From contig JALHSP010000102.1 of assembly GCA_022865305.1 (NCBI GenBank), forward strand, positions 41,949 through 105,948: a stretch of DNA of 64,000 nt, read 5' to 3'. Shown piece after piece: positions 1-9,370 of this stretch (position 1 is its first letter; each line of letters starts with the position of its first letter). This stretch comes from Bacteroidales bacterium. GTDB lineage: Bacteria; Bacteroidota; Bacteroidia; Bacteroidales; VadinHA17. A program made the position numbers and the translations under genes. The notes below the pieces were generated by a model, which was given only the letters and a program-made list of their open reading frames with translations, had not been told where the DNA came from and ran no database searches.

Positions 1-104
1 ATAGATCTTGTAAGGTCCTTTAAAGCCACTTCCTGCGATTTCAGTAAATTACTGCAACTGATCAACAGGGAAACAACTAAAATTTTTGAAATAAAACTTT
101 TCAT
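1..104 (-). CDS. Start of an exported lipoprotein or secreted protein (partial)
   Basis: Only the first 34 codons are inside the window and the gene runs off the left edge. The translation begins MKSFISKILVVSLLISCSN, a basic start, a hydrophobic core and a possible lipobox (LIS followed by Cys17). Signal peptidase I cleavage a little later, after LLKSQ, is the alternative. Its ATG overlaps the stop codon of the upstream TPR-PD40 gene by one base (TAATG), which points to translational coupling and membership of the same operon. The function cannot be judged from so short a piece. Confidence 0.6.
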   Translation of the reverse strand, partial: MKSFISKILVVSLLISCSNLLKSQEVALKDLTRS

Positions 105-2038
105 TATTTTAATACTTTTTTAACCCAGATGTCGTCTGGATACCCCTTTCTGAGCAATTCATTTTTCAAGGCATATGCTTCTTCACGGGTAGTAAACTGC
201 CCGGTTGTATATCTGAAGAACTTATCCTTATCATTATACATCACCCTAATATTAGTAATGTACTTAAAATAACTTATATCAACGGGATTATAAAGGGCCA
301 TTACCTGCACGGTATAATAAAGTACTTCTGGTTCAGCCACATCATTTTCACTTACATCCTCCACATTCATGTTTTTTATAAGGATACTTGAGTCAATAGC
401 AGCAACAACTGGTATGTCATCAAGATTAATTTTATCATATTTTTTAATAAATGAAGAATCTCTATACAGGGTGACATCGAGGGTGACAACCAGTTCCGGA
501 TTATCCGCAATAATTGCCGTATCAATAATCCGGAAAAAATATCCATCACCTGAATAGATTATTTTAAAGACACCAGGAGCGACATTTATACTGTATGAAC
601 CTGATGATTTGTCTGGAGAAGCTTTGTAGAGGGTTTCTCCTGATATTCTGTTCAGGATACGAATATTGTAATTTTTATCAGCCGCCAGTAATGTATCATC
701 TAACAGGAATTTCCCGGTTATTTCATATATCTGGTTTACATCTATTCCTCCCAGGCCAAGATAGAAAATATCTTTCTTCTTGTAACTGGTTTTTAAAGAG
801 TAAAAGGCATTCTTCCCGTTGTCGGATGGCTGAAAAAATTTATCATCATCAGTGGAATTAATAGGGAATCCGAGATTTTGCGGAGTTCTCCATACAGTCC
901 CAACTCTCCGGCTTTTGAAATTATCATATCCCCCCATTGAATTATGACCCTCTGAACAGAAATACAGGACTGAATCATCCCGGATTATAAATGGATTATC
1001 CTCATTGTACAAAGTGTTGATTGTTGCCCCGAGGTTGACAGGGACATCCCAGTCTCCTGAAGCATCTTTCTCTGAAACGTAAATATCCAATCCACCCTGT
1101 CCTCCCTCCCTGTTGCTTGTGAAATAAAGTTTTTTCCCGTCAGCTGAAACTGAAGCATGAGATTCATAAAACTTGGTGTTGATATTCCTGTTCAGCTTAA
1201 CAATTGGTGTCCACTTATCACTGACATATTTCGAAGAATAGATATTGCCGTCATAGTTGTCGTTCTTGTAAAGGAAAAGTTCAGTTCCGTCATTGTTAAG
1301 AGAGCAGGAAGAGCAGTCTTCCCCGGCATTGAGCTGTGAAGTAATTTCAACCGGAGTCTGCCATTCTCCTCTGATCTTTTTTGAAAATAAAATTACATTG
1401 ACAAAACCCCGGCGTTCTGTAAATACTATTGTTTTGCCATCAAAGCTGACAGCAGGATTTTCATTCATCGAGCCCTGGTTAAAATCATTTCCAAGGTTTT
1501 TTTTGCTGACCATTACAGGATTTTCCTTGAACTTAAATGCATTTCTGCAGGACTGAATCGCCTGATCGATATATTCAAGGTTTACCATTCCGCCTTTGTC
1601 TTCAGTCTCTTTTGCCAGACTGCTGAAAGTCTGGAAAGTATGGACAGCTTTTTCAAGATCATTATTTATCATATAGGCTTTTGCCAGGAAGAAATAGGCA
1701 TCCAGGGGCGCTCTCTTTTCTTTTAATGAACCCGGTTTTGAATCATAGCTGGCATTCCTGACTGCTGCTTCAAGATATGGTATTGCCTTATCTTTCTCAT
1801 CGGGTATATTAAGATAGCATGTTCCGATTTTGTATTTAATATTCAGGTTTCCCGGAGTTTCCAGAAGAAGATAAAGCTCATTTGCCAGGTCATATTCTTC
1901 GTACAGGTAGTGCGATTCCGCCTGTTCAAATATTTCTTTTAACTCCTTGGAAGATTGGGCTGAAGCAGCACCGGAAAAAATTACCAGAGTCAATAGCTGC
2001 AGCTTGAGGAAGAGTATTTTGGCTCTGAAATTATTCAT
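104..2038 (-). CDS. Exported TPR-PD40 protein with C-terminal SPOR domain (PorE-like without OmpA)
   Basis: The 644-residue protein starts with a signal peptide (about 1-27, ending GAASAQ). Helical TPR-type repeats follow at about 35-150, then a PD40/WD40-like beta-propeller at about 190-425 with repeated blades such as SADGKKLYFTSNREGG and GGLDIYVSE. A carboxypeptidase-regulatory-like beta-sandwich lies at about 435-525. The last 73 residues (YYTVQVMALYN to the end, including the TREEAYALKNELL helix) look like a SPOR domain, a fold that binds denuded peptidoglycan. TPR plus PD40 plus a regulatory-like domain is the order known in the T9SS accessory protein PorE, which ends in an OmpA domain instead. 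I infer a periplasmic protein tethered to peptidoglycan. It is the last of three paralogues and overlaps the next gene by one base. Confidence 0.8.
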   Translation of the reverse strand: MNNFRAKILFLKLQLLTLVIFSGAASAQSSKELKEIFEQAESHYLYEEYDLANELYLLLETPGNLNIKYKIGTCYLNIPDEKDKAIPYLEAAVRNASYDSKPGSLKEKRAPLDAYFFLAKAYMINNDLEKAVHTFQTFSSLAKETEDKGGMVNLEYIDQAIQSCRNAFKFKENPVMVSKKNLGNDFNQGSMNENPAVSFDGKTIVFTERRGFVNVILFSKKIRGEWQTPVEITSQLNAGEDCSSCSLNNDGTELFLYKNDNYDGNIYSSKYVSDKWTPIVKLNRNINTKFYESHASVSADGKKLYFTSNREGGQGGLDIYVSEKDASGDWDVPVNLGATINTLYNEDNPFIIRDDSVLYFCSEGHNSMGGYDNFKSRRVGTVWRTPQNLGFPINSTDDDKFFQPSDNGKNAFYSLKTSYKKKDIFYLGLGGIDVNQIYEITGKFLLDDTLLAADKNYNIRILNRISGETLYKASPDKSSGSYSINVAPGVFKIIYSGDGYFFRIIDTAIIADNPELVVTLDVTLYRDSSFIKKYDKINLDDIPVVAAIDSSILIKNMNVEDVSENDVAEPEVLYYTVQVMALYNPVDISYFKYITNIRVMYNDKDKFFRYTTGQFTTREEAYALKNELLRKGYPDDIWVKKVLK

Positions 2039-2095
2039 TTTAACAAATTTAATTCTTTATTCTGTCAATTAAATAGTATAGTAATCCGGTTGGTC

Positions 2096-3370
2096 CTATT
2101 TGAAGGTTATCTTGTAAATGTCCTCTTTCCCTGCACCTCCTGACTCTTTAAATATGGAATAGTAACCCGATTTGCCATTCCCCACAGGCATGAAGAAAAT
2201 ATTATCATCCGGGGTGTTAAGGGGATATCCGAGATTTTCAGGTTTACTCCAGAGATTATTTGACTGGAGATCAGATCTGAAAAGATCATATCCTCCCATA
2301 TTCTGGTGACCCTGGGAGCTGAAAAATAAGGTTTTCCCATTGTTAATCAGGAATGGCCGATCTTCATTAAAAGGTGTATTAATTTCAAGACCAAGATTAA
2401 CTGCAGGTCCCCAGTCTCCTTTCACTTTATTGGAAAAATAGAGATCCAGACCTCCAAATCCGCCAGGCCTGTCAGAAGCAAAAATCATACTTTTACCGTC
2501 TTCCGAAATAAATCCGTGCGATTCCCAGTATTTTGTATTAATATTCTTATTTAACCTGACGCTTTCTGTCCATCTCACGCCGTCAAAAGTGCTGGAGTAA
2601 ATATCACTGTTATAATTATCATCCTTTGAAAGGAACAGTAATTTCCCATCAGCAGAAATACATGAAATATATAGATCGCCGTCAGATAGTAATTCCGGTG
2701 TTATATTGACAGGGGCAGTCCATTTGCCACTTACAAGTTTTGATAACATAATCGCATCATAGAATTTAAGAGAGACCATGAAAGCAAATGATTTTCCGTC
2801 AGCTGATATTACGGGATTGAAATTTGCCTTTTCGTCATTAAAAAGCGGCCCCATGCTTTCCTCAGTATATGCAACAGGCCTGGTAATAAAATCCTTTGCA
2901 ATATCGCACGATTTTAATTCCTGATTTACAAAATCAATATTTTCCCGGTCATCAGGAAGCAGGGTTTTAGAATATCTGCTGAAAGCATCTTTTGCCTTAT
3001 CGAACTGGTAGTTAACCCTGTAAGCTTTCCCAAGATCATATAAGGCATCGTAGGGTGCGGAGCTCTGGGTGATTGTACCTTCTATGTGTTTGGCAGATAT
3101 GTTTTTGGATGCAGATTCAAGGTAGTCTATTGAAAGATTTTTTTCCCCGTCAATATTGAGATAGCAGAGACCAATGCGATATGCGATATTCGAATTATCA
3201 GGAACCTTCTCATAAATTTGCAGGTAATACGGAAGGGCATCTGAATAATCTTCTCTCATGAAGAAATATTCTGCTTCAAGAAATATTTCCTGAAGGGTCT
3301 GTATCTCCTGTGCTAACAATGAAAATGATAAAATGAGTGTAAAAATCACACAGATGGCTTTTTTGCTCAT
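2096..3370 (-). CDS. Exported TPR-PD40 beta-propeller protein (short paralogue)
   Basis: This 424-residue protein has a signal peptide (about 1-20, ending SLLAQ), a TPR region (about 25-150) and a PD40 propeller (about 185-420). Propeller blades such as SEDGKSMIFASDRPGG and GGLDLYFSN match those of both neighbours. It stops right after the propeller, so the C-terminal domains of the flanking paralogues (regulatory-like, SPOR or membrane anchor) are absent. The ORF ends cleanly on a KITFK terminus, so this looks like natural architecture and not a frameshift. It is the middle gene of the trio, 102 nt after the upstream gene and 57 nt before the downstream one. A periplasmic or surface binding role is inferred; the substrate is unknown. 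Confidence 0.75.
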   Translation of the reverse strand: MSKKAICVIFTLILSFSLLAQEIQTLQEIFLEAEYFFMREDYSDALPYYLQIYEKVPDNSNIAYRIGLCYLNIDGEKNLSIDYLESASKNISAKHIEGTITQSSAPYDALYDLGKAYRVNYQFDKAKDAFSRYSKTLLPDDRENIDFVNQELKSCDIAKDFITRPVAYTEESMGPLFNDEKANFNPVISADGKSFAFMVSLKFYDAIMLSKLVSGKWTAPVNITPELLSDGDLYISCISADGKLLFLSKDDNYNSDIYSSTFDGVRWTESVRLNKNINTKYWESHGFISEDGKSMIFASDRPGGFGGLDLYFSNKVKGDWGPAVNLGLEINTPFNEDRPFLINNGKTLFFSSQGHQNMGGYDLFRSDLQSNNLWSKPENLGYPLNTPDDNIFFMPVGNGKSGYYSIFKESGGAGKEDIYKITFK

Positions 3371-3472
3371 AGCTAATTGTTTTGTCTAACAAATTTATTA
3401 AAAATTTGCCAACACTGTGAATTATCTCATATAATATTTTACTAAGATGACGGGCTTGTCCCGGTCATTCTT

Positions 3473-5584
3473 TTAATGCTGCTCTTTTTTATTCTTCTTT
3501 CTTCTCAGGAAAATTATTAAGAAAAAGATAAGACCTGCTCCGAGTAATAACCACAGGTACCACAGTCTACTTTCCTTACCGGGCACAGGTACTTCAGGCA
3601 CCTCAGGTACTTCAGGTACTTCAGGTACTTTTTTAATATCACTTACAGATATTGTGGTATCAGGTTTAACCGGCTTATCAGCTATAACCGGCTTTTCTGC
3701 AGCAATAACTTTCCTGTATTCAGGCTGGATGACAGCAGGTTCTATTGAAGGTAATATTCTTGTAATTAAAACGTCTGCTGTTGCTGTATTACTGAACCTG
3801 TCGGTCAGTTTAAAAGAAATCTTATTTTCACCAACATGAGGTTCAACTTTAAAGTTATATGTTAAACCGGTGATCGCAACCTGTTCAGTTGTAACCAGTG
3901 TATCAACAACCCAGTGTTCCGAAAGGAGGGTTGATCTTGGTTCAACTTTTAGAGGGATGAAAATTGCATCTCCTGAAGATACGGTAATATTCTTTTCACC
4001 TTCAACTTCAAGATCTGCCGTAAAGTCGGTTTTGGCTAGTATTATATCAGGGACATTAAAAGTATCAGAAGGATTCGTTATTGGCATGTTAATGTTCTTT
4101 CTTGTTTTTTCACTGCCGTCGGCTTCGTAAGTAAATTCGTAATTTCCGTGAGGTGTCTGAAACTCAAATTTGCCGGTTTCAGGATTGGTATAAACAACAT
4201 ATGCCCGATCGGGATTCTTAACATTTGAAGCGCTGACTTTAACCTTGCTGAGAAGATCAGCTCCCCTGGCAAGCCCTTTCACAAAAAAAATTCTCGGGTG
4301 GTCATCTGAGAAGACCTCAATCCTGAATATATCCTGTTTTCCATAACCATTGGGACTGTATCTGGCTAAATAACCCTCATACCCTTCATTCAAAGGCTTG
4401 AAAAACACATCATCATCGGTGGTATTAAAGGGATAGCCAACGTTGACAGGAACGGACCATTCGCCATTATCAAGCAGATTGGAATAAAATATATCATATC
4501 CCCCCATATTATAATGACCTCTCGAACTGAAGAATAGTGTTCTGTCATCTTTACTGAGGGATGGAGATTCTTCATTATAAGGGGTATTTATCACAGGACC
4601 CAGATTAACAGCGGGTCCCCAGTCACCTGTACTGTCCCTGGAAGAAACATAAATATCAAGCCCGCCAAGAGATCCTTTACGGTTACTTGTAAAGTAGAGT
4701 TTTTTATTATCATGTGAGATGGTTGCATGAGATTCCCAGAACTTTGTGTTTATATTGTCGTTTAGTTTGACGATAGGAGACCAGCTACCATTTTCGAATT
4801 TAGCTGTATAAATTATTCCATCATAATCAACAGTGCTGTAAAGGTAAAGGGTTATGCCATCCCTGGAGATTGATGTCGGATAGAAATCTCTGTCAACTTT
4901 CAGAAGTTCATTCATATTTATTGGAACGGACCAGTTTCCGTTTGTTCGTGTGGAATAAAGGATTGCATCGTAAAAAGCTTCACTTTTCGAAAAAACCAGC
5001 ATTTTCTCGTCATCAGAAATCACCGGATTGAACTCAGAGTTAGTTTCATTTATGTTTTTGCCAATATTTATCTCTTTGACATATACCGGCGTCTCCATTA
5101 GCTTCTTTGCAGTAAAGCAGGATTGGATCTGCTGGTTGATAATAATTGAATCATATATTTCAGGAATGAGATTCTTTTTAAAGAGGTTGTAGGCTTCAAG
5201 GGCTTTATCCAGCTGATCATTGATTCTGTATGCGTTGGCAAGAAAGTAAAGGGCATCGTAAGGGGCACCGGTTTCCCTGAATTTACCGTCCTGGTACTTC
5301 GGATTAATATTTTTTACTGCTTCTTCAAGATAACTTATTGCTTTTTCCTTTTCGCCAGGGGTATTTACATAACATTGCCCGATCCTGTACAGGAAGTTTG
5401 AGTTTCCAGGATAAGATTCCAGCAGTTTCTGGTATTTTGGCAAGGCCTCTTTATAGTCCTCAAACAATATCCAGCTTTCTGCATCATAGAAAATATTTTT
5501 TATTTCGCTTTTCGACTGTGGAATTAAATCATTATTGATTAAAAACGACAGTAGTATTATGAACAGAACAACCCTTTTCCTCAT
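3473..5584 (-). CDS. Exported TPR-PD40 protein with Pro-rich linker and C-terminal membrane anchor
   Basis: The first and largest gene of the trio encodes 703 residues. There is a signal peptide (about 1-22), a TPR block (30-155), a PD40 propeller (175-430), a regulatory-like beta-sandwich (about 440-530) and an Ig/HYR-like part (about 555-640, with KLTDRFSNTATADVLITR). Then come repeated EVP units (655-666), a 20-residue transmembrane helix (about 674-693) and a basic tail (RRKKNKKEQH). The C-terminus should anchor the protein in the inner membrane with the propeller in the periplasm. Pro-rich linker plus helix plus basic tail also resembles exosortase-type sorting tags in outline, but no canonical motif is present. 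Function unknown. Confidence 0.78.
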   Translation of the reverse strand: MRKRVVLFIILLSFLINNDLIPQSKSEIKNIFYDAESWILFEDYKEALPKYQKLLESYPGNSNFLYRIGQCYVNTPGEKEKAISYLEEAVKNINPKYQDGKFRETGAPYDALYFLANAYRINDQLDKALEAYNLFKKNLIPEIYDSIIINQQIQSCFTAKKLMETPVYVKEINIGKNINETNSEFNPVISDDEKMLVFSKSEAFYDAILYSTRTNGNWSVPINMNELLKVDRDFYPTSISRDGITLYLYSTVDYDGIIYTAKFENGSWSPIVKLNDNINTKFWESHATISHDNKKLYFTSNRKGSLGGLDIYVSSRDSTGDWGPAVNLGPVINTPYNEESPSLSKDDRTLFFSSRGHYNMGGYDIFYSNLLDNGEWSVPVNVGYPFNTTDDDVFFKPLNEGYEGYLARYSPNGYGKQDIFRIEVFSDDHPRIFFVKGLARGADLLSKVKVSASNVKNPDRAYVVYTNPETGKFEFQTPHGNYEFTYEADGSEKTRKNINMPITNPSDTFNVPDIILAKTDFTADLEVEGEKNITVSSGDAIFIPLKVEPRSTLLSEHWVVDTLVTTEQVAITGLTYNFKVEPHVGENKISFKLTDRFSNTATADVLITRILPSIEPAVIQPEYRKVIAAEKPVIADKPVKPDTTISVSDIKKVPEVPEVPEVPEVPVPGKESRLWYLWLLLGAGLIFFLIIFLRRKKNKKEQH
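3589..3631. repeat. 9-bp tandem repeat coding for the Glu-Val-Pro linker
   Basis: About five copies of a 9-nt unit (acttcaggt and close variants) lie in frame in the anchored TPR-PD40 gene and encode EVP triplets. Because the unit is a multiple of three, copy-number change would lengthen or shorten the linker without a frameshift. Confidence 0.7.
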
Positions 5585-5829
5585 GTTTAAGCAGATATAA
5601 ATAACATATAATATAACCTTATCCTAAAATAATACAGTCACTGGGTTGTGTTATTGTAGTACAAAGGTTTATATCTTTCTATCTCAATTCTTAAAGGTAC
5701 TAATATAGAAGAATATTAGAAATAAGGAAAAATTACAGCTCCTCTTTTATTAACTATTTTTAAGAATTTGCTAGACCTGAATTTCAGTTGATAAAATGTC
5801 AGGCTACCCAGTTACTGACCTGATTTGTA

Positions 5830-7113
5830 TTAAACCAGATCAGAAGAATAGTTTTCGAGTATTTCTTTAATCCTGTTCAGGAATCTTCCTGCAAGAGCAC
5901 CATCAATTACCCTGTGATCATAACTTAAGGATAAAATCATTATTTGGCGGATAGCAATGACATCTCCATCGGGTGTTTCAATCACTGCAGGTTTCTTGCG
6001 CACTGCCCCGATCCCGAGAATTGCTGCCTGAGGCTGGTTAATTATAGGTGTTCCTGCAAGGTTATTATAAGTACCGAAGTTCGTAACAGTGAAAGTCCCC
6101 CCCGTAATTTCATCAGGTTTAAGTTTATTATTTCTGGCTCTTTCTGCCAGATCATTTACACTTCTGGCAAGTCCGGTAAGATTTTTTTCATTCGCATTTT
6201 TTATTACAGGAACAATCAGGTTGCCTTCGGGAAGAGCGGTTGCCATTCCAATATTGATATTTTTCTTTTTAATAATGTTATTCCCTTCAACTGAAATATT
6301 AATCATCGGGAAATCATATAATGCTCTGGCAGCAGCATCTATAAAAATGGGTGTTAGTGTAAGCTTTTGACCTTCAGTTGCCTGGAATTTGTCTTTAACT
6401 GAATTTCTCCAGTTTACAAGGCGTGTCACATCAGCATCAATGAATGAAGTTACATGAGGTGATGTTCTTTTTGACATCACCATATGATCAGCGATAAGCC
6501 GGCGAACCCTGTCCATTTCAATAATCTCGTCATTACCGGAATAGGCTTTCTTTTGACCCTCAGAAACCCCTGCAGACTTTGCTGCTTCATCTCCCTTCCT
6601 CCTTGATTCAATATGTTTTAAGATGTCATCCCTGGTGATCCTGCCATCCATGCCCGATCCGCTGATCTTATCAAGTTCAGAATAGCTGATCGATTCTTTT
6701 GCCGCTATACTTCTGACAAGAGGTGAAATAAACTTCCCGGAAGGTGTCCGGCTTTTCAGATCATGTGATAGTATCTCCACAGCTTTCTTTTCCTGCCTGG
6801 CAGCATCAATGGTCTCCCGTATCCTTTCTACTTCTTTTTCAACTTTTTCCGGATCTTCAGGTTTGGATTCATCATCGGTTTCCATTACAGCAATAACCTC
6901 TCCAACCTTTACTACAGAACCTTCCCTGGCACTCAGAGAAGTTACAATTCCGGCTGCAGGTGCAGGGACTTCTGAATCAACCTTATCTGTTGCTACTTCA
7001 ACAAGCGGATCATCTTCCTTTACAGAAGAACCTTCAGCAATTAGCCATTTATTTATTGTTGCCTCAATAATTCCTTCTCCCATTGCTGGAAGCAAAATAT
7101 TAATCCTTGCCAT
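5830..7113 (-). CDS. Dihydrolipoamide acyltransferase, E2 of a 2-oxoacid dehydrogenase complex
   Basis: The protein transfers acyl groups from E1 to CoA through a swinging lipoyl arm. Its 427 residues show one N-terminal lipoyl domain (about 1-76) with the lipoylated lysine in the motif TDKVDSEV (Lys44), then a linker. A peripheral-subunit-binding domain follows at about 124-165 (ISPLVRSIA to GRITRDDIL), then the catalytic domain with the active-site motif DHRVIDG near residue 400. Length and layout match a one-lipoyl E2 of the pyruvate or branched-chain type. E1 and E3 genes are not adjacent, so the substrate cannot be fixed. About 245 nt separate it from the TPR-PD40 operon. Confidence 0.92.
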   Translation of the reverse strand: MARINILLPAMGEGIIEATINKWLIAEGSSVKEDDPLVEVATDKVDSEVPAPAAGIVTSLSAREGSVVKVGEVIAVMETDDESKPEDPEKVEKEVERIRETIDAARQEKKAVEILSHDLKSRTPSGKFISPLVRSIAAKESISYSELDKISGSGMDGRITRDDILKHIESRRKGDEAAKSAGVSEGQKKAYSGNDEIIEMDRVRRLIADHMVMSKRTSPHVTSFIDADVTRLVNWRNSVKDKFQATEGQKLTLTPIFIDAAARALYDFPMINISVEGNNIIKKKNINIGMATALPEGNLIVPVIKNANEKNLTGLARSVNDLAERARNNKLKPDEITGGTFTVTNFGTYNNLAGTPIINQPQAAILGIGAVRKKPAVIETPDGDVIAIRQIMILSLSYDHRVIDGALAGRFLNRIKEILENYSSDLV

Positions 7114-7269
7114 GAATTGTTTTTGTAAAAAATCTGTTTATAAATAATCGTCTCCTTATTCTCCTGCAAAGCGGGATCGGGACGGAGGTATTCATTTAAA
7201 ATCTTAAACTTAAATTACTAACAATCAGAAGGGAAAAATGTTTCATTTTCCTGAAAGAAACTAAAATAA

Positions 7270-8925
7270 TCATTTGAATAAATTATTGAACCAGTCTTTG
7301 ATTTTTTCCAGGATTTTTTCTCTGAAAGAAGGCCTGTCAAACTGTATTATGCCTTCATCAGGCCTGATGTATTTGCTGCCCAAAATATACTTTTCACCTT
7401 CGGGAGCTATTCTTATCCGTACATTACAATCAGAGATAAGATGCATTGAATCGATTATCTGTGAGGCACTTAGCTCGCTTGTTGTGAATATTACCTCTTT
7501 TATCCTGTTCACTTTTATCACCTCCCTGATCTGTTTAATGTTTCCCAGCACCTCTTCCTGAATATCCTCCTTGTTGATACTGATTCTTCCACATACTATG
7601 TTCCTGACCCCTGTCTCAGATATCAGTTTTCTGACTTTAGAATAGCTTTCAGCAGAGGCTGCAATTGCCGTTCTAATTACTCTTAAAAAAGGATTTTCTG
7701 CAATTTCCCAATTAGTCAGGGATATGAGTGCACGACATAAAGGAATGACCAGTAGTGAGAGCGCCCCTGCAATAATGATAATCGCTCTCGAAAACCTGAG
7801 TTCTAGAGGAAGAAGAGCATATATCACAAGAATAATAAGGGTACCGGCAATAACACCTTTTGCTGCCCCGGATATTTTTGCAGGAATGCTGTAACCGGAA
7901 GCCAGTGTTATAGCCAACACCATTGTTAATGTATAAAACGGTACAATAATCTCTGTAAACGTCCCGGGATATTTGTATCCGCCTCCGAACCTGTATGAAG
8001 CCCATAAAGGAATTATTAACTGATAGATAAAATAAATCAGAGCTGCATCTGTCAGAGGGAGAAATATTCTTCGCAGGAAACGTTTAAGCAGAGATAAGCC
8101 TGCTCTGAAAAATATTGCTAACTGAATGAGAAAAATGAACGATTTATAGCTACTATTTCCAAAATGCTTCCTGACAAATATTAACATTGCTTTGTAAAAG
8201 TAAACCAGGACATTCAGGTTTTCTTTTTTTGTACTTTCCCCTTTGTAATGAATAATTTTTCTTTCAGGAAAGTAATAATTATTAAAACCAGCCTTCATTA
8301 ATCTGTAGCTGAAATCAATATCTTCACCATACATAAAAAAATCCTCGTCAAGAAATCCTGTTTTCTGAACAGCTTCCCGGCGAAGAAACATGAATGCCCC
8401 TGAAATGATATCAGCTTTTGTGGTTACCTGGCTGTCGAGATGACCAAGATAATATCTGTTGAAGATCCTTGATTTAGGGAAAAGGAAGGAGAATCCGAAT
8501 ATCTTGAAAAATGCAGTTTTAGGTGTCGGAAGAGATCTTTTCGATTCAGGAAGAACTCTTCCTTTGCCATCTATCATTTTTACTCCCAGGGCTCCTGCAT
8601 CGGGGTGATTATCCATGAATCCGATACACCCCGAGAAAGTATCTTCCTCTACAATTGTATCCGGATTCAGAAGGAGTATGTATCTTCCTTTTGCCAGCAC
8701 TATCGCCTGGTTATTCGCTGCAGAAAATCCTTTATTGACATGGTTTATTATAAGTTTTACCTTGGGGAACTCACGACTGACCATGGCACACGAACCGTCA
8801 GCTGAATTGTTGTCAACAACAAATATTTCACAATCAATATTTTCTGAAGCTTTTTTTACCGAAAGCAGACATTGTTCAAGAAAATGCCTTACATTATAAC
8901 TTACAATAATTACAGACAATTCCAT
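7270..8925 (-). CDS. GT2 glycosyltransferase fused to a sugar-transferase-type membrane/Rossmann module
   Basis: The N-terminal 260 or so residues are a GT-A family 2 glycosyltransferase: VDNNSADGS nucleotide-binding loop, LNPDTI as the DxD-like site, and a GEDIDFSYR acceptor-side motif. At about 275-400 follow several hydrophobic helices. The last 120 residues form a Rossmann-like part (VRNIVCGRISINKE, KEVIFTTSELSASQII). The helices plus Rossmann part look like the front half of polyprenyl-phosphate sugar phosphotransferases, but the catalytic bacterial-sugar-transferase domain is absent. It probably adds a sugar to a lipid-linked glycan at the inner face of the membrane. It follows the aminotransferase fragment by 7 nt and may be co-transcribed with recR. 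Confidence 0.8.
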   Translation of the reverse strand: MELSVIIVSYNVRHFLEQCLLSVKKASENIDCEIFVVDNNSADGSCAMVSREFPKVKLIINHVNKGFSAANNQAIVLAKGRYILLLNPDTIVEEDTFSGCIGFMDNHPDAGALGVKMIDGKGRVLPESKRSLPTPKTAFFKIFGFSFLFPKSRIFNRYYLGHLDSQVTTKADIISGAFMFLRREAVQKTGFLDEDFFMYGEDIDFSYRLMKAGFNNYYFPERKIIHYKGESTKKENLNVLVYFYKAMLIFVRKHFGNSSYKSFIFLIQLAIFFRAGLSLLKRFLRRIFLPLTDAALIYFIYQLIIPLWASYRFGGGYKYPGTFTEIIVPFYTLTMVLAITLASGYSIPAKISGAAKGVIAGTLIILVIYALLPLELRFSRAIIIIAGALSLLVIPLCRALISLTNWEIAENPFLRVIRTAIAASAESYSKVRKLISETGVRNIVCGRISINKEDIQEEVLGNIKQIREVIKVNRIKEVIFTTSELSASQIIDSMHLISDCNVRIRIAPEGEKYILGSKYIRPDEGIIQFDRPSFREKILEKIKDWFNNLFK

Positions 8926-8932
8926 AATATTG

Positions 8933-9370
8933 CTATTTGCCTGTTAATTCATCATTTATTACCTGAGAAAGCCGTTTAACCCCTTCTTCAATTTCCCCGG
9001 TATTTGAAAATGAAAAATTAAGACTCATTGTATTCCTGCCGGAATCATTGCAGAAAAATGTTGATCCTGATACAAAAGCAACATTCTGTTCAACAGCTTT
9101 TTTAAAAATTATGTCTGTATCCAGATTTGCGGGAAGAGTCACAAAAAGGAATAAACCGCCCTGCGGTTCCGTCCAGGTAACATTTCCAGGCATATATTTT
9201 CTGAAGCAATTTATCATATGAGTGCGTCTTCCCCTGTAGAGGTCAATGGTTTTCTTCAGATTTTTTTCCAGAAGACCTTTCTCCAGATAGCGTGCAAGGA
9301 TTTCCCTGATCGCGGATCGCTTCATGCTCTTTCCTGCGTTTGACAGGATTTTTTCAACCGATTTTAGCAT
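8933..9370 (-). pseudogene. C-terminal fragment of a class I/II PLP aminotransferase
   Basis: The 145 residues match only the last third of fold-type I aminotransferases of the LysN/2-aminoadipate type (helix with LYRGRRTHMINCF, then WTEPQGGLFLFVTLP and AFVSGSTFF). About 250 N-terminal residues are missing, including the PLP-binding lysine. In the conserved NTMRLNFS block, whose Arg binds the substrate carboxylate, the Arg is Ser (NTMSLNFS). Without the lysine the fragment cannot do PLP chemistry. The ATG overlaps the end of recR, so the missing part is not simply out of frame upstream; a deletion joined recR to the remnant. It is still an open frame, so a residual role as a short protein cannot be excluded. 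Confidence 0.65.

Noticed and set aside
3585..3635. Regular repeat that could be read as a small CRISPR-like or VNTR array
   Set aside because: Units are 9 nt without spacers and are in frame inside a coding region (EVP codons).
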